Source: Muribaculaceae bacterium Isolate-036 (Harlan) (GTDB taxonomy: Bacteria; Bacteroidota; Bacteroidia; Bacteroidales; Muribaculaceae). Taken from it: a DNA stretch of 64,000 nt. Made by a program: the position numbers and the translations under genes. Under the pieces are notes generated by a model. It was not told the origin of the DNA, ran no database searches, and worked only from the letters and a program-made list of their open reading frames with translations. The DNA is taken from NCBI GenBank assembly GCA_003833075.1, contig RIAY01000005.1, forward strand, positions 142,898 to 206,897, given 5' to 3'. The first letter of the stretch is position 1, and every line of letters starts with the position of its first letter. This document shows, one piece after another, positions 42,675-53,128 of the stretch.

Positions 42675-44606
42675 CTATTTCTTCACGCTTTTTAACACTT
42701 TCTGATTAACCTTGACCGGATATTTTTTCCTTAGTTCATCCTCCCATTGACTCTGAAACTCATTCTGATAGTCATTCGTTACGAGTCCGCGCACATCTGT
42801 GTATTCTTCAGGTTCAGTCAATATTTTCGGATCTATCATGAAGAATGATTCGAAATTCTTCTTCACCGGCTTTGTTGGCGCTCCGTCAAACACAAGATTA
42901 TCTACCATCGCGTTGCCCCCTTTCTCCACGAGCACCTTCTCTATCGAGACTGTGCCTTTGAATGACTTGCGTATCGTATTTACTATTGAGTCACGCCCTG
43001 TGACAGCCGCCATTTTTCTCACTTCATCCGCAATGGAATCATTGAGTGTCTGAACAAGATACCCCTTTGCATGAGGAACGCTCCATTTGTAATTATCTCG
43101 ATGAGATTCAAAATAGTCTTTAAGACCTTCTGTATCTTTGGCTGCCTTATCCCAGATTTTCTTCACGCTTACTTCATAAAGTAGACTGCCGTCGATATAT
43201 TCATGAAGAAGATTCCTGTAATCCGGTTCCTCTCGCTCGAGCCTGTCTATTTCCACCTCTACAAGAGAAGTGTTGTAGAACGAAGCAAGACTATTGTCAA
43301 ATATTTTCAACGCAGCTTCCGGATTTGCCTGTCTTATATTTTTCATTTCATACACTAAAGCCGACACCGGAATTTTATTTCCACCTATGGTTATCAAGGT
43401 AAGATTGCCATCGGAAGTGTTGCCGTAAGCGGCATAGAATGCGGAATCAAGTGCATTTGTACTGATATATCGCTCAATGGATTCCACCACTTTATCATTG
43501 AGTTTTGCCTTGTGCTTAGCCGCGAGACGTGAGGTCTGATTATCACGCACAAGTGAATATCGTTCATCCTGCGGATTGGTTACACGCGCAAGGAACTCAG
43601 GCTTCATCTGTTCCATAGAAGGAATCGGGCGCGATGCGATTCGGTTAATGATATGCCAGCCGAAAGCCGTGCGGAAAGGTTCGCTTATACTGTTGTCTGT
43701 CAGAGAGAACGCAACGGAGTCAAATTCCGCAACCATCTCGCCGGTACCGAACCATGGCAACATCCCGCCCTGACGTGCAGAGCCTCTGTCATCGGAAAGA
43801 CGGGTGGCAAGCTCTGAAAATGCCGATGGATTTGCCTTGACAATATTATAGATACTGTCAATTTCATGACGCGCTTTGGAATCTGTCGCGGAATCATTAC
43901 CCTGTGCCATCTTAAGAATATGGGCTGCCTGGATTTTGCCTCTCGCCGGGCGACGCTTGCCTCCTTTCAGCACGTGGTATCCGACCGGACTTTCCACGAC
44001 TCCAGAAATCTCGCCTTCAGGAGTAGCATAGGCGGCAACCTCGAATGAATACGGATATTGCTGGGCAGATATATAACCCATCCATCCACCTCTCTGGTTA
44101 GATCCGCGGTCTTCCGAGATTCCGGCGGCAAGTTCCGTGAAATCAGCACCGGAGAGCAACGCATCCCTCACACTGTCGATACGCTGGCGTTTAGCAGCAT
44201 TCTCGGCAGGATTCTGACTTTTGAAGAGCATGATGTGGCTTACCTCCACCTCTTGTGTCGCCCGGTCATATGTCTCTTTAAGAAGTTTTTCAAGGAATAC
44301 AGAGTCGGCAAGATAAGGAGCGGCAAGATCATGCCGGTATTGCTCCATCTCTTTTCTGAAAGCCGCAGTGGTGTCTATCCCTTCCGCCTTGGCGTCCTCG
44401 ACTTTCATCTTATAAAGCTTAAACATCTCTACATACTCATCAAGAGGCTGCTGGCTAAGTTGCTGCTGACTGTTCTTTCCATACAGATATTCAAACTCCG
44501 ATTTAGGAACGTCAACACCATTGACTGTCATTATTACGGGATCCTTAGCCATAAGAGCCAAAGCGAAAAGAGTTACTCCTGCCCCGGCGACAAACTTTTT
44601 ATTCAT
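42675..44606 (-). CDS. Periplasmic peptidyl-prolyl isomerase with two parvulin domains
   Basis: The 643-residue protein has a short signal segment (about 1-20). It has an N-terminal SurA/PpiC chaperone region and two parvulin domains. The first (about 120-220) has EVEVSHIMLFKSQ and QRGGWMGYISAQQYP; the second (about 225-330) has GKIQAAHILKMAQGND and RQGGMLPWFGTGEMV. The C-terminal half (about 340-643) is helical and polar without a recognised domain. It resembles the PpiD/SurA group but lacks the cytosolic anchor layout of PpiD. It stands between two terminators as its own unit, directly before the SurA operon. Confidence 0.87.
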   Translation of the reverse strand: MNKKFVAGAGVTLFALALMAKDPVIMTVNGVDVPKSEFEYLYGKNSQQQLSQQPLDEYVEMFKLYKMKVEDAKAEGIDTTAAFRKEMEQYRHDLAAPYLADSVFLEKLLKETYDRATQEVEVSHIMLFKSQNPAENAAKRQRIDSVRDALLSGADFTELAAGISEDRGSNQRGGWMGYISAQQYPYSFEVAAYATPEGEISGVVESPVGYHVLKGGKRRPARGKIQAAHILKMAQGNDSATDSKARHEIDSIYNIVKANPSAFSELATRLSDDRGSARQGGMLPWFGTGEMVAEFDSVAFSLTDNSISEPFRTAFGWHIINRIASRPIPSMEQMKPEFLARVTNPQDERYSLVRDNQTSRLAAKHKAKLNDKVVESIERYISTNALDSAFYAAYGNTSDGNLTLITIGGNKIPVSALVYEMKNIRQANPEAALKIFDNSLASFYNTSLVEVEIDRLEREEPDYRNLLHEYIDGSLLYEVSVKKIWDKAAKDTEGLKDYFESHRDNYKWSVPHAKGYLVQTLNDSIADEVRKMAAVTGRDSIVNTIRKSFKGTVSIEKVLVEKGGNAMVDNLVFDGAPTKPVKKNFESFFMIDPKILTEPEEYTDVRGLVTNDYQNEFQSQWEDELRKKYPVKVNQKVLKSVKK

Positions 44607-44696
44607 TGAAGTTTCAACTTTTGTTACTTACTTAACTTTTCTGGAACTTGGAAATTCCGTCATTGGAAATTCAGAACTCATCTTTCCAATATCCAT

Positions 44697-44744
44697 ATAA
44701 TTTTAACGATGACAATTTATAAAAATTGTCATCGTTAAAATTAT
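44697..44744 (-). terminator. Terminator hairpin after recQ
   Basis: Perfect 22-bp AT-rich arms (44697-44718 and 44723-44744) with a 4-nt loop, about 26 bp after the recQ stop. Confidence 0.75.
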
Positions 44745-44769
44745 AACCGTATTTATTGCCTGAATACTG

Positions 44770-46950
44770 TCAATTCCCCATTTCCGATATGAACTTCACC
44801 CTTACCAGACGAATATTGTTTTCTTCATATTCGTCACCAAGTTCCTGAATTGCGTTTTCCAGATCATCTTCCTCGCTTTCACGGAAATAATCCATTATAT
44901 CTTCCACCTGCTCGTCATCAAGTATCTCATATATGAAATAATTGATATCGATTTTGGTTCCTGCCTCCACAATGGATTCAAGCACGTCAAGCATCTCCTC
45001 AAATTCAAGACCTTTGCTCTCTGCAAGTTCGTCAAGATCTATTTTTCGGTCAATGGCTTGAATCACCGACACCTTGAGATTATTCTCTTTAGGAACCGAG
45101 CGCACCCGTATATCTTCCGGACGTATAATCTCATTTTCAGCTACATGCCGTTTGATGACCTCTATAAACTCTTTTCCATAGCGTTTTGCCTTTCCTAATC
45201 CAACACCGGGAATATTTGCAAGCTCCTCTTCCGTAATGGGATATGTTGTAGCCATGGCTTCAAGAGACGGCTCCTGAAATATCACATAAGGAGGGAGATT
45301 TTGTTTTCGCGCAATTTTTTTTCTTAGATCTTTTAAAATAGCGTAGAGTTCAGGATCGGCCGCGCAAGAGGCCCCCTCTTTTAATGACAACTCCACGTCT
45401 GCATCAGAATAATCAATATCTTCCACGATTTTAAATGAAGTTGGGTTTTCGATGAAGTCCCGCCCCTTGTCGGTGAGTTTGAGATTGCCATAATTCTCAA
45501 GGTCGCGCGAAAGATAGTCGCCGATGACTCCCTGACGTATAAGAGTGGCAACAAATTTCTCTCCCTCGCTTTCAAGAAAGCCGAAAGACTCCACCTCTGA
45601 ATGATGATTTGACTTGATCTCATCGGTCTTTCTACCGATGAGGATATTTACTATATATTCTTGTTTATGATTTTCTTTTACATCCCGAACCGCTTCAAGC
45701 ACAGCGGCAAGAGCCTCCGATGCCTCTATCTGCTTTTTCGGATTGAGACAATTGTCGCAATTCCCACAATTATCTTCATGATAACCTTCTCCGAAATAAT
45801 GAAGAAGTATCTTGCGTCGGCATACCGACGATTCCGCATAATTTGCGGTCTCTTGAAGCAACTGGCGTCCGATTTCCTGCTCTGTGGCTGTTTTGCTCTG
45901 CATCAGTTTGTCAAGTTTCTGAAGATCCTTGTTGTTGTAAAACGTAATGCAACGCCCTTCACCACCGTCTCTTCCGGCTCTTCCGGTTTCCTGATAATAC
46001 CCCTCGAGACTTTTGGGTATGTCATAATGAATCACAAAACGCACATCCGGTTTGTCAATACCCATGCCGAACGCAATCGTTGCCACAATCACATTGACTT
46101 TCTCTTCCAGAAAAGCATCCTGATTCTCCGAACGGGTCTGAGGATCCATCCCCGCATGATAAGGCAACGATGATATGCCATTGATACGCAAGGTCTCGGC
46201 AAGTTCCTCAACTTTCTTCCGGCTGAGGCAATAGATGATGCCCGATTCCCCGGGATGTGTCTTTATATATTTGATAATCTCTCGATCAACATCTTTTGTC
46301 TTAGGTCGAACCTCATAATAGAGATTCTTCCTGTTAAAGCTTGATTTGAATACCTTTGCATCAAGTATGCCGAGATTCTTCTGAATGTCATGTTGCACCT
46401 TGGGTGTGGCTGTCGCTGTCAGTGCGATCACATGGTAATCTCCGATTTCAGCAATCAAAGGGCGTATTTTACGATATTCCGGTCTGAAGTCATGACCCCA
46501 TTCGGATATGCAATGTGCCTCATCTATAGCAAAAAATGAAATCTTTATGGATTTGAGGAACTCCACACTGGATTCCTTTGACAGAGACTCGGGAGCCACA
46601 TAAAGGAGTTTGGTCTTCCCTGCGCGTACATCTGCCTTCACAGCTTCTGCACCCGTTTTTGTCAACGAAGAATTCAGAAAATGAGCGATACCGTCATCCT
46701 CTTCATAGTTGCGCATGGCATCAACCTGATTCTTCATCAGAGCGATCAATGGCGAGATCACTACCGCTGTACCTTCCGACATCAACGCGGGCAACTGATA
46801 GCAGAGAGACTTGCCTCCACCTGTCGGCATAAGCACAAAAACATCGTTGCCATCAAGCAGACTTTCTATGATCGCTTGCTGGTCACCTTTAAATTTGCCG
46901 AAACCGAAATGGTATTTCAGCGCTTCATGAATATCAGGAGGAGTAGACAT
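44770..46950 (-). CDS. recQ: ATP-dependent DNA helicase RecQ
   Basis: RecQ is a 3'-5' helicase in recombination repair. From the ATG at 46950 the protein has 726 residues, close to the length of Bacteroides RecQ. It has Walker A PTGGGKSLCYQLPAL, the DEAH box FFAIDEAHCISEWGHDFRP (about 135), motif VI QETGRAGRDGGEG, and the RQC zinc site with CRRKILLHYFGE...CGNCDNC. A C-terminal HRDC domain starts near residue 520, with IPGVGLGKAKRYG. The frame reaches 47025, but a promoter-like TAATTTTG box (minus strand, 47035-47042) makes the nearer start and a leader of about 75 bp more likely. Confidence 0.95.
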   Translation of the reverse strand: MSTPPDIHEALKYHFGFGKFKGDQQAIIESLLDGNDVFVLMPTGGGKSLCYQLPALMSEGTAVVISPLIALMKNQVDAMRNYEEDDGIAHFLNSSLTKTGAEAVKADVRAGKTKLLYVAPESLSKESSVEFLKSIKISFFAIDEAHCISEWGHDFRPEYRKIRPLIAEIGDYHVIALTATATPKVQHDIQKNLGILDAKVFKSSFNRKNLYYEVRPKTKDVDREIIKYIKTHPGESGIIYCLSRKKVEELAETLRINGISSLPYHAGMDPQTRSENQDAFLEEKVNVIVATIAFGMGIDKPDVRFVIHYDIPKSLEGYYQETGRAGRDGGEGRCITFYNNKDLQKLDKLMQSKTATEQEIGRQLLQETANYAESSVCRRKILLHYFGEGYHEDNCGNCDNCLNPKKQIEASEALAAVLEAVRDVKENHKQEYIVNILIGRKTDEIKSNHHSEVESFGFLESEGEKFVATLIRQGVIGDYLSRDLENYGNLKLTDKGRDFIENPTSFKIVEDIDYSDADVELSLKEGASCAADPELYAILKDLRKKIARKQNLPPYVIFQEPSLEAMATTYPITEEELANIPGVGLGKAKRYGKEFIEVIKRHVAENEIIRPEDIRVRSVPKENNLKVSVIQAIDRKIDLDELAESKGLEFEEMLDVLESIVEAGTKIDINYFIYEILDDEQVEDIMDYFRESEEDDLENAIQELGDEYEENNIRLVRVKFISEMGN

Positions 46951-47074
46951 GCGGGTATTAATTGTTATTGGTTCAGGCGAATGTCTGCATGCTGCTTTGT
47001 TATCTAAAGACACATCATATGACATACGCCATTACAAAATTAAAATAATTTTTGAATTATCGCAATATCTTCTC

Positions 47075-47110
47075 AAAAAAAAGAGACTTGCGAAGAAATA
47101 TTCACAAGTC
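47075..47110 (-). terminator. Terminator of clpX
   Basis: 10-bp arms (47085-47094 and 47101-47110, one G-T pair) followed on the minus strand by a run of T. Confidence 0.8.
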
Positions 47111-47158
47111 CCGAATATAATAGTCTTCCGTTTTCCGGTGTAGATGCAACGTAGAGAA

Positions 47159-48406
47159 TCAATCTGAAAGACGCGTACGCTCGAAGTGTGCCTTTTCAAG
47201 CTGTGACGCAGCATAAGCCGCATCAACTATGAATTTCTTTTCGGACTTTGAGGGCACCTCATACATCGCGTCAACCATGATTGTCTCTACTATCGAGCGC
47301 AGACCTCTGGCACCGAGTTTGTATTCAATCGCCTTGTCGGCAATGAGATTCAATGCATCTTCAGTAAACTCAAGCTCCACTCCATCCATCTCGAACAACT
47401 TCTTATACTGACGCGTAATAGCATTCTTGGGTTCGGTAAGAATCCGCAGCAACGCATCCTTGTCAAGCGGCTCGAGACTCGTAAGCACAGGCAGTCTGCC
47501 GATAATCTCGGGTATCAGACCGAAGCTCTTGAGATCCTGCGGCATGACATACTTCATAAGATTGTCGCGCTGATGCTTTTTGGACCGCTCATCATGTCCA
47601 TATCCGACAACATGTGTGTTAAGACGCGATGCGATCTTTCTTTCTATACCGTCGAATGCACCTCCACATATAAAAAGTATATTCTTTGTGTCGACCGGTA
47701 TCAGCTTCTGCTCGGGATGCTTGCGGCCTCCGTTTGGCGGCACAAGCACCGTGCTGCCTTCAAGAAGTTTCAACAGACCCTGCTGAACACCCTCGCCGCT
47801 GACATCACGCGTTATGGAGGGATTGTCGCTCTTACGGGCTATTTTGTCGATCTCATCTATGAACACGATTCCTCGCTGAGCCTTCTCCACATCGTAGTCA
47901 CATGTCTGGAGCAGACGGGTAAGCAAAGACTCGATGTCTTCACCCACGTAGCCGGCTTCAGTAAGAACAGTGGCATCGACAATGGTGAATGGCACATCAA
48001 GAAGCCTTGCTATCGTTTTTGCAAGAAGTGTCTTCCCGGTGCCTGTAGGACCAACAAGTATGATGTTGGATTTCTCCACATCCACATCATCGTCCGCAGT
48101 GGAGTTGATGCGCTTGTAATGGTTATAGACAGCTACCGAGAGATATTTTTTTGCATCTTCCTGCCCTATGATATACTGATTGAGAAAATCGTGAATCTCT
48201 TTGGGCTTCGGTATGCTTTTCCCAGTATTGGCTTTGCTCTTGCCGGCATTTTTACGCTGTTGAAGCTGAACATCACGTGATTCATCGATAAAGCTGATGC
48301 AGTCGGTGCAGAGGTTCAGACCCTCCAGAACTTTCACAACCGGGGTCGCCGTGCAATCCACATTGCCGCACATGGTGCAGACAAGACCGTTTCTCTTTAC
48401 TGCCAT
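47159..48406 (-). CDS. clpX: ATP-dependent Clp protease ATP-binding subunit ClpX
   Basis: ClpX unfolds substrates and feeds them to ClpP. The 415-residue protein has the N-terminal zinc-binding domain (CTMC near residue 10 and CTDC near 34). The AAA+ domain has Walker [14 protein letters not shown] (about 120), Walker [12 protein letters not shown] (about 187) and the ClpP-contact loop region around GG. The C-terminal domain has RGLRSIVE. It starts 4 bp after the clpP stop; the order tig, clpP, clpX is common in bacteria. The gene appears intact, with normal length. Confidence 0.97.
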   Translation of the reverse strand: MAVKRNGLVCTMCGNVDCTATPVVKVLEGLNLCTDCISFIDESRDVQLQQRKNAGKSKANTGKSIPKPKEIHDFLNQYIIGQEDAKKYLSVAVYNHYKRINSTADDDVDVEKSNIILVGPTGTGKTLLAKTIARLLDVPFTIVDATVLTEAGYVGEDIESLLTRLLQTCDYDVEKAQRGIVFIDEIDKIARKSDNPSITRDVSGEGVQQGLLKLLEGSTVLVPPNGGRKHPEQKLIPVDTKNILFICGGAFDGIERKIASRLNTHVVGYGHDERSKKHQRDNLMKYVMPQDLKSFGLIPEIIGRLPVLTSLEPLDKDALLRILTEPKNAITRQYKKLFEMDGVELEFTEDALNLIADKAIEYKLGARGLRSIVETIMVDAMYEVPSKSEKKFIVDAAYAASQLEKAHFERTRLSD

Positions 48407-48410
48407 TTTA

Positions 48411-49121
48411 TCAAGCCTCCTTCTTCGGATTTACAAGGATTTTGTCAATCATGCCATATTCCTTAGCCTCTCCGGCTATCATCCAGTAATCACGGTCTGA
48501 ATCTGCCTCAACTTTATCAAACGGCTGTCCGGAATGCTCTGAAATGATTTTATAAAGTTCTTCTTTCAGTTTCAGAATTTCTCTGGCTGTAATCTCGATG
48601 TCTGATGCCTGTCCCTGTATACCACCCATAGGCTGATGAATCATCACTCGTGAATGAGGAAGTGCATAGCGTTTCCCATGTTCTCCAGCAACAAGCAGAA
48701 CAGCAGCCATTGAAGCCGCCATACCGGTGCAGATAGTCGAGACATCAGAACTGATATACTGCATGGTGTCATAAATGCCAAGACCGGCATATACGGATCC
48801 TCCGGGGGAGTTGATGTAAAGTGCAATATCTTTTTCCGGATCTACAGAATCAAGATATAGAAGCTGTGCCTGTATTATATTTGCGCTCTGATCTGAAACC
48901 TGAGTTCCGAGAAAAATTATACGATCCATCATCAGACGGGAAAAAACGTCCATCTGGGTCACATTAAGCTGACGCTCTTCAAGAATGTAAGGATTCATAT
49001 AATCTGATGTCGGAACCATAACACCCCCGGCTGTCTTCTCCATATGGCGGGCATATGAATCAAGCGTGTTTGAACTCATGCCGAGATGATTAACCGCATA
49101 GTTTCTAAAATCGTTTTTCAT
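48411..49121 (-). CDS. clpP: ATP-dependent Clp protease proteolytic subunit
   Basis: ClpP forms the 14-subunit serine protease chamber used by ClpX. From the ATG at 49121 it has 236 residues. The catalytic triad is visible: Ser in [16 protein letters not shown], His in [15 protein letters not shown], and Asp in the region after ESDRDYWM. The N-terminal about 45 residues before [15 protein letters not shown] are longer than the E. coli propeptide, as usual in Bacteroidales. An upstream extension to 49166 is open but lies close to the tig terminator and is less likely. It is followed by clpX after 4 bp. Confidence 0.96.
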   Translation of the reverse strand: MKNDFRNYAVNHLGMSSNTLDSYARHMEKTAGGVMVPTSDYMNPYILEERQLNVTQMDVFSRLMMDRIIFLGTQVSDQSANIIQAQLLYLDSVDPEKDIALYINSPGGSVYAGLGIYDTMQYISSDVSTICTGMAASMAAVLLVAGEHGKRYALPHSRVMIHQPMGGIQGQASDIEITAREILKLKEELYKIISEHSGQPFDKVEADSDRDYWMIAGEAKEYGMIDKILVNPKKEA

Positions 49122-49202
49122 ATCTTTCACTAAATTTCCGGTTCTCGCAAGCATAGAGACATGCATGCATTCTCCCTTAACCTGCTGAACTCAAATAAAC
49201 AA

Positions 49203-49239
49203 TATATATCTGCATGGGAGACTCCCATGCAGATATATA
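49203..49239 (-). terminator. Terminator of tig
   Basis: 18-bp perfect arms (49203-49220 and 49222-49239) with a single middle base, about 22 bp after the tig stop. It separates tig from clpP. Confidence 0.75.
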
Positions 49240-49261
49240 AACAAATTCTATGCCAATAATA

Positions 49262-50614
49262 TTATGCGTTGCGGAAAAGATCGTTGAATGCTTCCACATC
49301 AACTTCTTTTTCATCCACTGTGACAGACGCACGGATACCGTTGTATAGCTTCATGTCTACAGTCTGGTTGTAAACCTGATTGCGTGCTTTCTCATCCTTG
49401 AGAATATCTGAAGCATAACGGTCAAGAGTCTCTGCCGGAACGTTAGGCATGCCATACTGTGCGAATTGGCTCTGAGCCATCATGCGCGCTGTATTCTTGA
49501 GATCCTCTTCGTCAACCTTGATGTCAAGCTGAGAAGCGATAGCCTCTTTCTCAAGTTCCCACTCAAGTTCAGGACGCAGACGTGTATACTCCTCGTCTAT
49601 ATTCTCATTGTTGAGCGCCTCGTTCTGGCTTTTCAGGAATTCTTTGAGAACCTCATCCGGAAGCTGAAGCTCACCGATAGCCGCGGATATTGTGTTGCGC
49701 GCATCGATTGTGAAACGATAATTGGAATCATTTGCAAGACCTGCTACAAGCATTTCCTTGAGTGCTGCGCGATATTCCTCTTCATTATGAACCTTGTCAG
49801 CTCCGAACACCATGTCAAAGAACTCCTGATTGTGCTCAGCCGGCTTGAGAACGATAATCTCCTTGATATCAAGGTTGAAATCGCCCTTATGGTTCTCAAC
49901 CTCGCTCTTCTCGATATTGAGCATGGAAGACATCTCTGTAGCGTTGGAATCGCATGTAGCCGCAGGATTGAATCTTACAATATCTCCGACTTTCTTGCCC
50001 ATGAAGAGCTCGCGCTGATCCTCGCTCTTGAAATACTGGGGAGAGACGATACCATTCTCTACAACCACACCACCCTCTTTGGGTTCTCCGTTTTCATCAA
50101 GCTCGCTAATCACGCCTTTCACAAGAGCAGTGGCGTCTACTGTGTCGCCGGGTTCCTGTTTGCCGAAACGGCGGGAGAACATCTGATCCTGGTTATCAAT
50201 CATTTCATCCGACACTTTGATAGTGTAGTAAGGCACATGAAGATCCTTGTTTACATGAGTGTCAAACTCAGGAGCGATACCTACTTTGAATTTCAAAGTG
50301 AAATCAGCGGCATTGATGTTGAAATCATCGTTCTGCTGAGGAACGGGATTGCCCAGTACATGGAGCTTGTTTTCCTTTATATAATCGAACACCGCATTGC
50401 CGACTTCCTGATTGATGATATCATATTTTACGGCTGCGCCATATTTTTTCTGTATAAGTCCTGAGGGAACGTGACCGGGACGAAAACCCGGTTCCGCATG
50501 TTTCTTGCCGATCTCTTTGAGCTGTTTCTTGACTTTGTCGGCATAATCCTTTTCTTCGAGAGTGACGGTAATCTCGCCGTTCACCTCGTCGATCTTGGCA
50601 TAATCTATTTTCAT
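49262..50614 (-). CDS. tig: Trigger factor (ribosome-associated chaperone)
   Basis: Trigger factor meets nascent chains at the ribosome exit. The 450-residue protein has the ribosome-binding N-terminal domain (about 1-150), with the docking region KKHAEPGFRPGHVPSGLIQK (about 35-54; E. coli has GFRxGKxP). An FKBP-type middle domain (about 155-245) has GDTVDATALVKG, and the C-terminal chaperone arms span about 250-450. The peptidyl-prolyl isomerase part appears diverged from the E. coli form. A consensus promoter lies directly upstream. It precedes clpP, as in many bacteria. Confidence 0.94.
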   Translation of the reverse strand: MKIDYAKIDEVNGEITVTLEEKDYADKVKKQLKEIGKKHAEPGFRPGHVPSGLIQKKYGAAVKYDIINQEVGNAVFDYIKENKLHVLGNPVPQQNDDFNINAADFTLKFKVGIAPEFDTHVNKDLHVPYYTIKVSDEMIDNQDQMFSRRFGKQEPGDTVDATALVKGVISELDENGEPKEGGVVVENGIVSPQYFKSEDQRELFMGKKVGDIVRFNPAATCDSNATEMSSMLNIEKSEVENHKGDFNLDIKEIIVLKPAEHNQEFFDMVFGADKVHNEEEYRAALKEMLVAGLANDSNYRFTIDARNTISAAIGELQLPDEVLKEFLKSQNEALNNENIDEEYTRLRPELEWELEKEAIASQLDIKVDEEDLKNTARMMAQSQFAQYGMPNVPAETLDRYASDILKDEKARNQVYNQTVDMKLYNGIRASVTVDEKEVDVEAFNDLFRNA

Positions 50615-50661
50615 TTCCTAAATATGTTATTAAATTCTATTCTATTATTTGTTTCGAGATG

Positions 50662-50693
50662 CAAAATTATAAAAATAAATGTTGCTATGCAAA
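50662..50693 (-). promoter_or_regulatory. Consensus promoter of tig
   Basis: On the minus strand TTTG (50690-50693) is followed after 20 bp by TAATTTTG (50662-50669). Both match the Bacteroidales consensus; the start codon is 48 bp downstream. Confidence 0.75.
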
Positions 50694-50713
50694 TTTGAGT
50701 TTACTGACATTCG

Positions 50714-52015
50714 TTATTGATAGAAAAGGTTGAAAACCTTCACTGTGTCGATGTGGTCTGTAACGCCAGCTGTTTCTCTCGCAGAATGCATCGCCCATAT
50801 GGCATTGCCCATGTCCACACCCCTGATGTCGAACTGCGATGAAGAGATGTTTCCGAGAGTAGAGCCACCTGCGACATCCGCATGATTTACAAAATACTGA
50901 CACCTTACACCTGCTCTGTCACACAACTCTGAGAACACTGCGGCTCCTTGGGCATCTGTCATATACTTGCAATTGGCATTTATCTTTATCACAGGACCGC
51001 CGCCTATGACCGGATGATTTGTCGGATCATACTTTTCATTATAATTGGGATGCCACGCGTGAGCATCATCGGCGGATATCATAAATGAATTTGCCACAGC
51101 CATATATGTATTCTGAGGGTCGTCACCTTCTATAATACGCACGATGCGGTCCATCGCGTCACGCAGAACGGGTGAAGCCGCTCCCTGTTTGGTTCCGGAT
51201 CCTGTCTCCTCATTGTCGAAAACAGCCAGAACTCTCGTCGCATCCGATTTCTCCGGTGCCCTAAGCAACGCCTCCAGTCCGGCAAACGCCATCGAAAGGT
51301 CATCTATACGGGCAGACTGGAAGTATTCGCCGGAAATACCGGTCAATGCCGCTTTTTCCGCAGGATAAAGACAAAGTTCATATTCGATGATATCACGGGC
51401 GGATATTCCGAGATGCGCAGCTACCATGCTTTTTACCACACCACCTTCGCGTTTGAAAGTCTCGATCTCCTCTTGGGAATAATAACCCAATACCGGCTTC
51501 ATATCTTTCTGCACCGAAAGTGCGTTACCTTCGTTCACACTTCTGTTGAAATGTATGGCAAGATGAGGGATTGTAGCCACGGGGCGCTTCAGATCGACAA
51601 GCAATGTGTGTGGATGAAGAGCATCTTTCCCCTTCACCATGACTCTGCCGGATATCGACAACGGACGGTCAAACCAGGTGTAGAGTATGCCGCCGCCATA
51701 CTTCTCGACATTCAGGGATACCACTCCCCCGTCACCATAGATTTCAGCATTCGGCTTTATTTTGAAACATGGACTGTCGCTATGAGCCGATACTATACGG
51801 AAACCCTCTTTGCTAATATCTCCTTCTCCGACTATGAACGCAAATATCGCGCTGTCGTTTTTCTTGAAGAAATATTTTCCTCCCCGCTTGATGTCCCAGC
51901 GGTTCTCTTGACGTATTTCTGAAAAACCGGCGGCAAGCAGCTCTCTTTCCATTGCAGCTACCGCCATAAAATTACATGTGCTCTCGTCGAGCCAGTTCAA
52001 AAGTCTTTTAATCAT
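50714..52015 (-). CDS. M18 family aminopeptidase
   Basis: The 433-residue cytosolic enzyme is a di-zinc aminopeptidase of the M18 (aspartyl aminopeptidase) family. The metal-binding motifs are visible: IVSAHSDSPCFKIKP (His and Asp, about residues 73-88), VFDNEETGSGTKQGA (Glu pair, about 266) and ISADDAHAWHPNY (about 309-321), and a late His in YFVNHADVAGGST. M18 enzymes cut acidic residues from peptide N termini. It is the last gene of the yicC-gmk-nadD-DUF5063 run, 10 bp after the latter. The name apeB is used for related genes in some genomes; I leave it out as not certain. Confidence 0.92.
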   Translation of the reverse strand: MIKRLLNWLDESTCNFMAVAAMERELLAAGFSEIRQENRWDIKRGGKYFFKKNDSAIFAFIVGEGDISKEGFRIVSAHSDSPCFKIKPNAEIYGDGGVVSLNVEKYGGGILYTWFDRPLSISGRVMVKGKDALHPHTLLVDLKRPVATIPHLAIHFNRSVNEGNALSVQKDMKPVLGYYSQEEIETFKREGGVVKSMVAAHLGISARDIIEYELCLYPAEKAALTGISGEYFQSARIDDLSMAFAGLEALLRAPEKSDATRVLAVFDNEETGSGTKQGAASPVLRDAMDRIVRIIEGDDPQNTYMAVANSFMISADDAHAWHPNYNEKYDPTNHPVIGGGPVIKINANCKYMTDAQGAAVFSELCDRAGVRCQYFVNHADVAGGSTLGNISSSQFDIRGVDMGNAIWAMHSARETAGVTDHIDTVKVFNLFYQ

Positions 52016-52025
52016 TGTCTCCGTT

Positions 52026-52541
52026 TTAAAGCTGATACCTTATATTGTTAAGCGCACGCATCACATTGCAAAGCGTTTGAGACCAATATGACTCGAAATT
52101 TTCTTTGCACTCTCTGAATGCCGAGGCTGCGTTCTCCCCTTCTGAATCCTTTACAACAGATATAAAATTGTATAATGGCTGAAAAATATCAGCAAGTGAC
52201 TCGGAAACAGAGGCTGCTACCGGGGTGTCACTATATTTCATATCCTCCTCGAAAGTCTCGAGAAAGACATCGTCTTCACCCATTACAGCTTCCACTGAAC
52301 GTCGCACACTTTCATAGTAATCCTCATCGACATATTCAGGGAAATAATCAAATTCCGAAACATCCGGATTTTCCTCGACACTGAGATCTGAAAACTCCCA
52401 ATATATTCGTGGAAGAAATCCGAGAATATCTCTGATGAAATCCTCCCGCTCGCAATCTCTGCAGTTCTCCAGAGCGGAGCAATAACCGGCGGCGATAGAC
52501 GTGAGAGCCATAAGCCTCGACCGCAATTCCTCTTCTTTCAT
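52026..52541 (-). CDS. DUF5063-like protein
   Basis: The 171-residue protein is acidic and probably all-helical, without signal peptide or membrane segment. The pattern LTSIAAGYCSALENCRDCEREDFIRD near the N terminus (written in full elsewhere only in part) and the segment LPRIYWEFSDL match what I recall of Bacteroidales DUF5063 proteins. Function is unknown. Its start overlaps the nadD stop by 4 bp (ATGA), so translation is probably coupled. It stands between nadD and an M18 peptidase gene. Confidence 0.7.
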   Translation of the reverse strand: MKEEELRSRLMALTSIAAGYCSALENCRDCEREDFIRDILGFLPRIYWEFSDLSVEENPDVSEFDYFPEYVDEDYYESVRRSVEAVMGEDDVFLETFEEDMKYSDTPVAASVSESLADIFQPLYNFISVVKDSEGENAASAFRECKENFESYWSQTLCNVMRALNNIRYQL

Positions 52542-53113
52542 CTATAAAGATTGTTTTTTATTATATAATCAAAAACTTCGGGCGGAAGGAAATAGTTGAG
52601 ATTTTTTCCTTCTTTAACAGACTCCCTCACAAACGATGACGATATCAACGCCTGAGGAGCTTCTGTCATCAACGACACTCCCGCCGGAAGTGTGTCGATA
52701 TCGACTTCATATCCGGGTCTGGGATATATGAAAATCTCGAACTCCGACTTTATTCTGTCTGAATCACGCCATTGCGAGAACCTCAGCCAATTGTCTGACC
52801 CGATAATCAGCGAGAACTCATGTTCCGGATAGGCATCCTTAAGACTTGTAAGCGTACGATATGTATAGGAGGGAACAGGAAGGGAACACTCGAAACCGGA
52901 TGCTCTGACTTTGTTGCAGCCGGAAGCTACTATTGAAGCCATTTCCATACGGGCGGTGTCCGGAGCCGGCAGACTCCCTTTTTTTAAAGGATTCAGCGGA
53001 CTAACCATTATCCACACCTCATCAAGACCGAGCCACTGAGCGGCAAAGTTTGCAATCATCGCATGTCCTGTATGAATAGGATCAAAACTCCCGCTGAATA
53101 TACCGATACGCAT
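52538..53113 (-). CDS. nadD: Nicotinate-nucleotide adenylyltransferase
   Basis: NadD makes deamido-NAD from nicotinate mononucleotide and ATP. From the ATG at 53113 it has 191 residues. The nucleotidyltransferase signature is IGIFSGSFDPIHTGHAMIA (His pair at about residues 11-18), and the C-terminal ISSSFVRES motif (about 165) contacts ATP. A TTG four codons upstream is also in frame but less likely. The gene lies 15 bp after gmk and overlaps DUF5063 by 4 bp. Confidence 0.95.
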   Translation of the reverse strand: MRIGIFSGSFDPIHTGHAMIANFAAQWLGLDEVWIMVSPLNPLKKGSLPAPDTARMEMASIVASGCNKVRASGFECSLPVPSYTYRTLTSLKDAYPEHEFSLIIGSDNWLRFSQWRDSDRIKSEFEIFIYPRPGYEVDIDTLPAGVSLMTEAPQALISSSFVRESVKEGKNLNYFLPPEVFDYIIKNNLYR

Positions 53114-53128
53114 ATTTCCAAACAATTC

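Noticed and set aside
47026..47158. recQ start at 47025
   Set aside because: A promoter-like box sits at 47035-47042 and the extra 25 residues lack similarity to RecQ; the ATG at 46950 gives the usual length.
49466..50464. Plus-strand open frame of 332 codons
   Set aside because: Antisense to trigger factor and without recognisable protein features.
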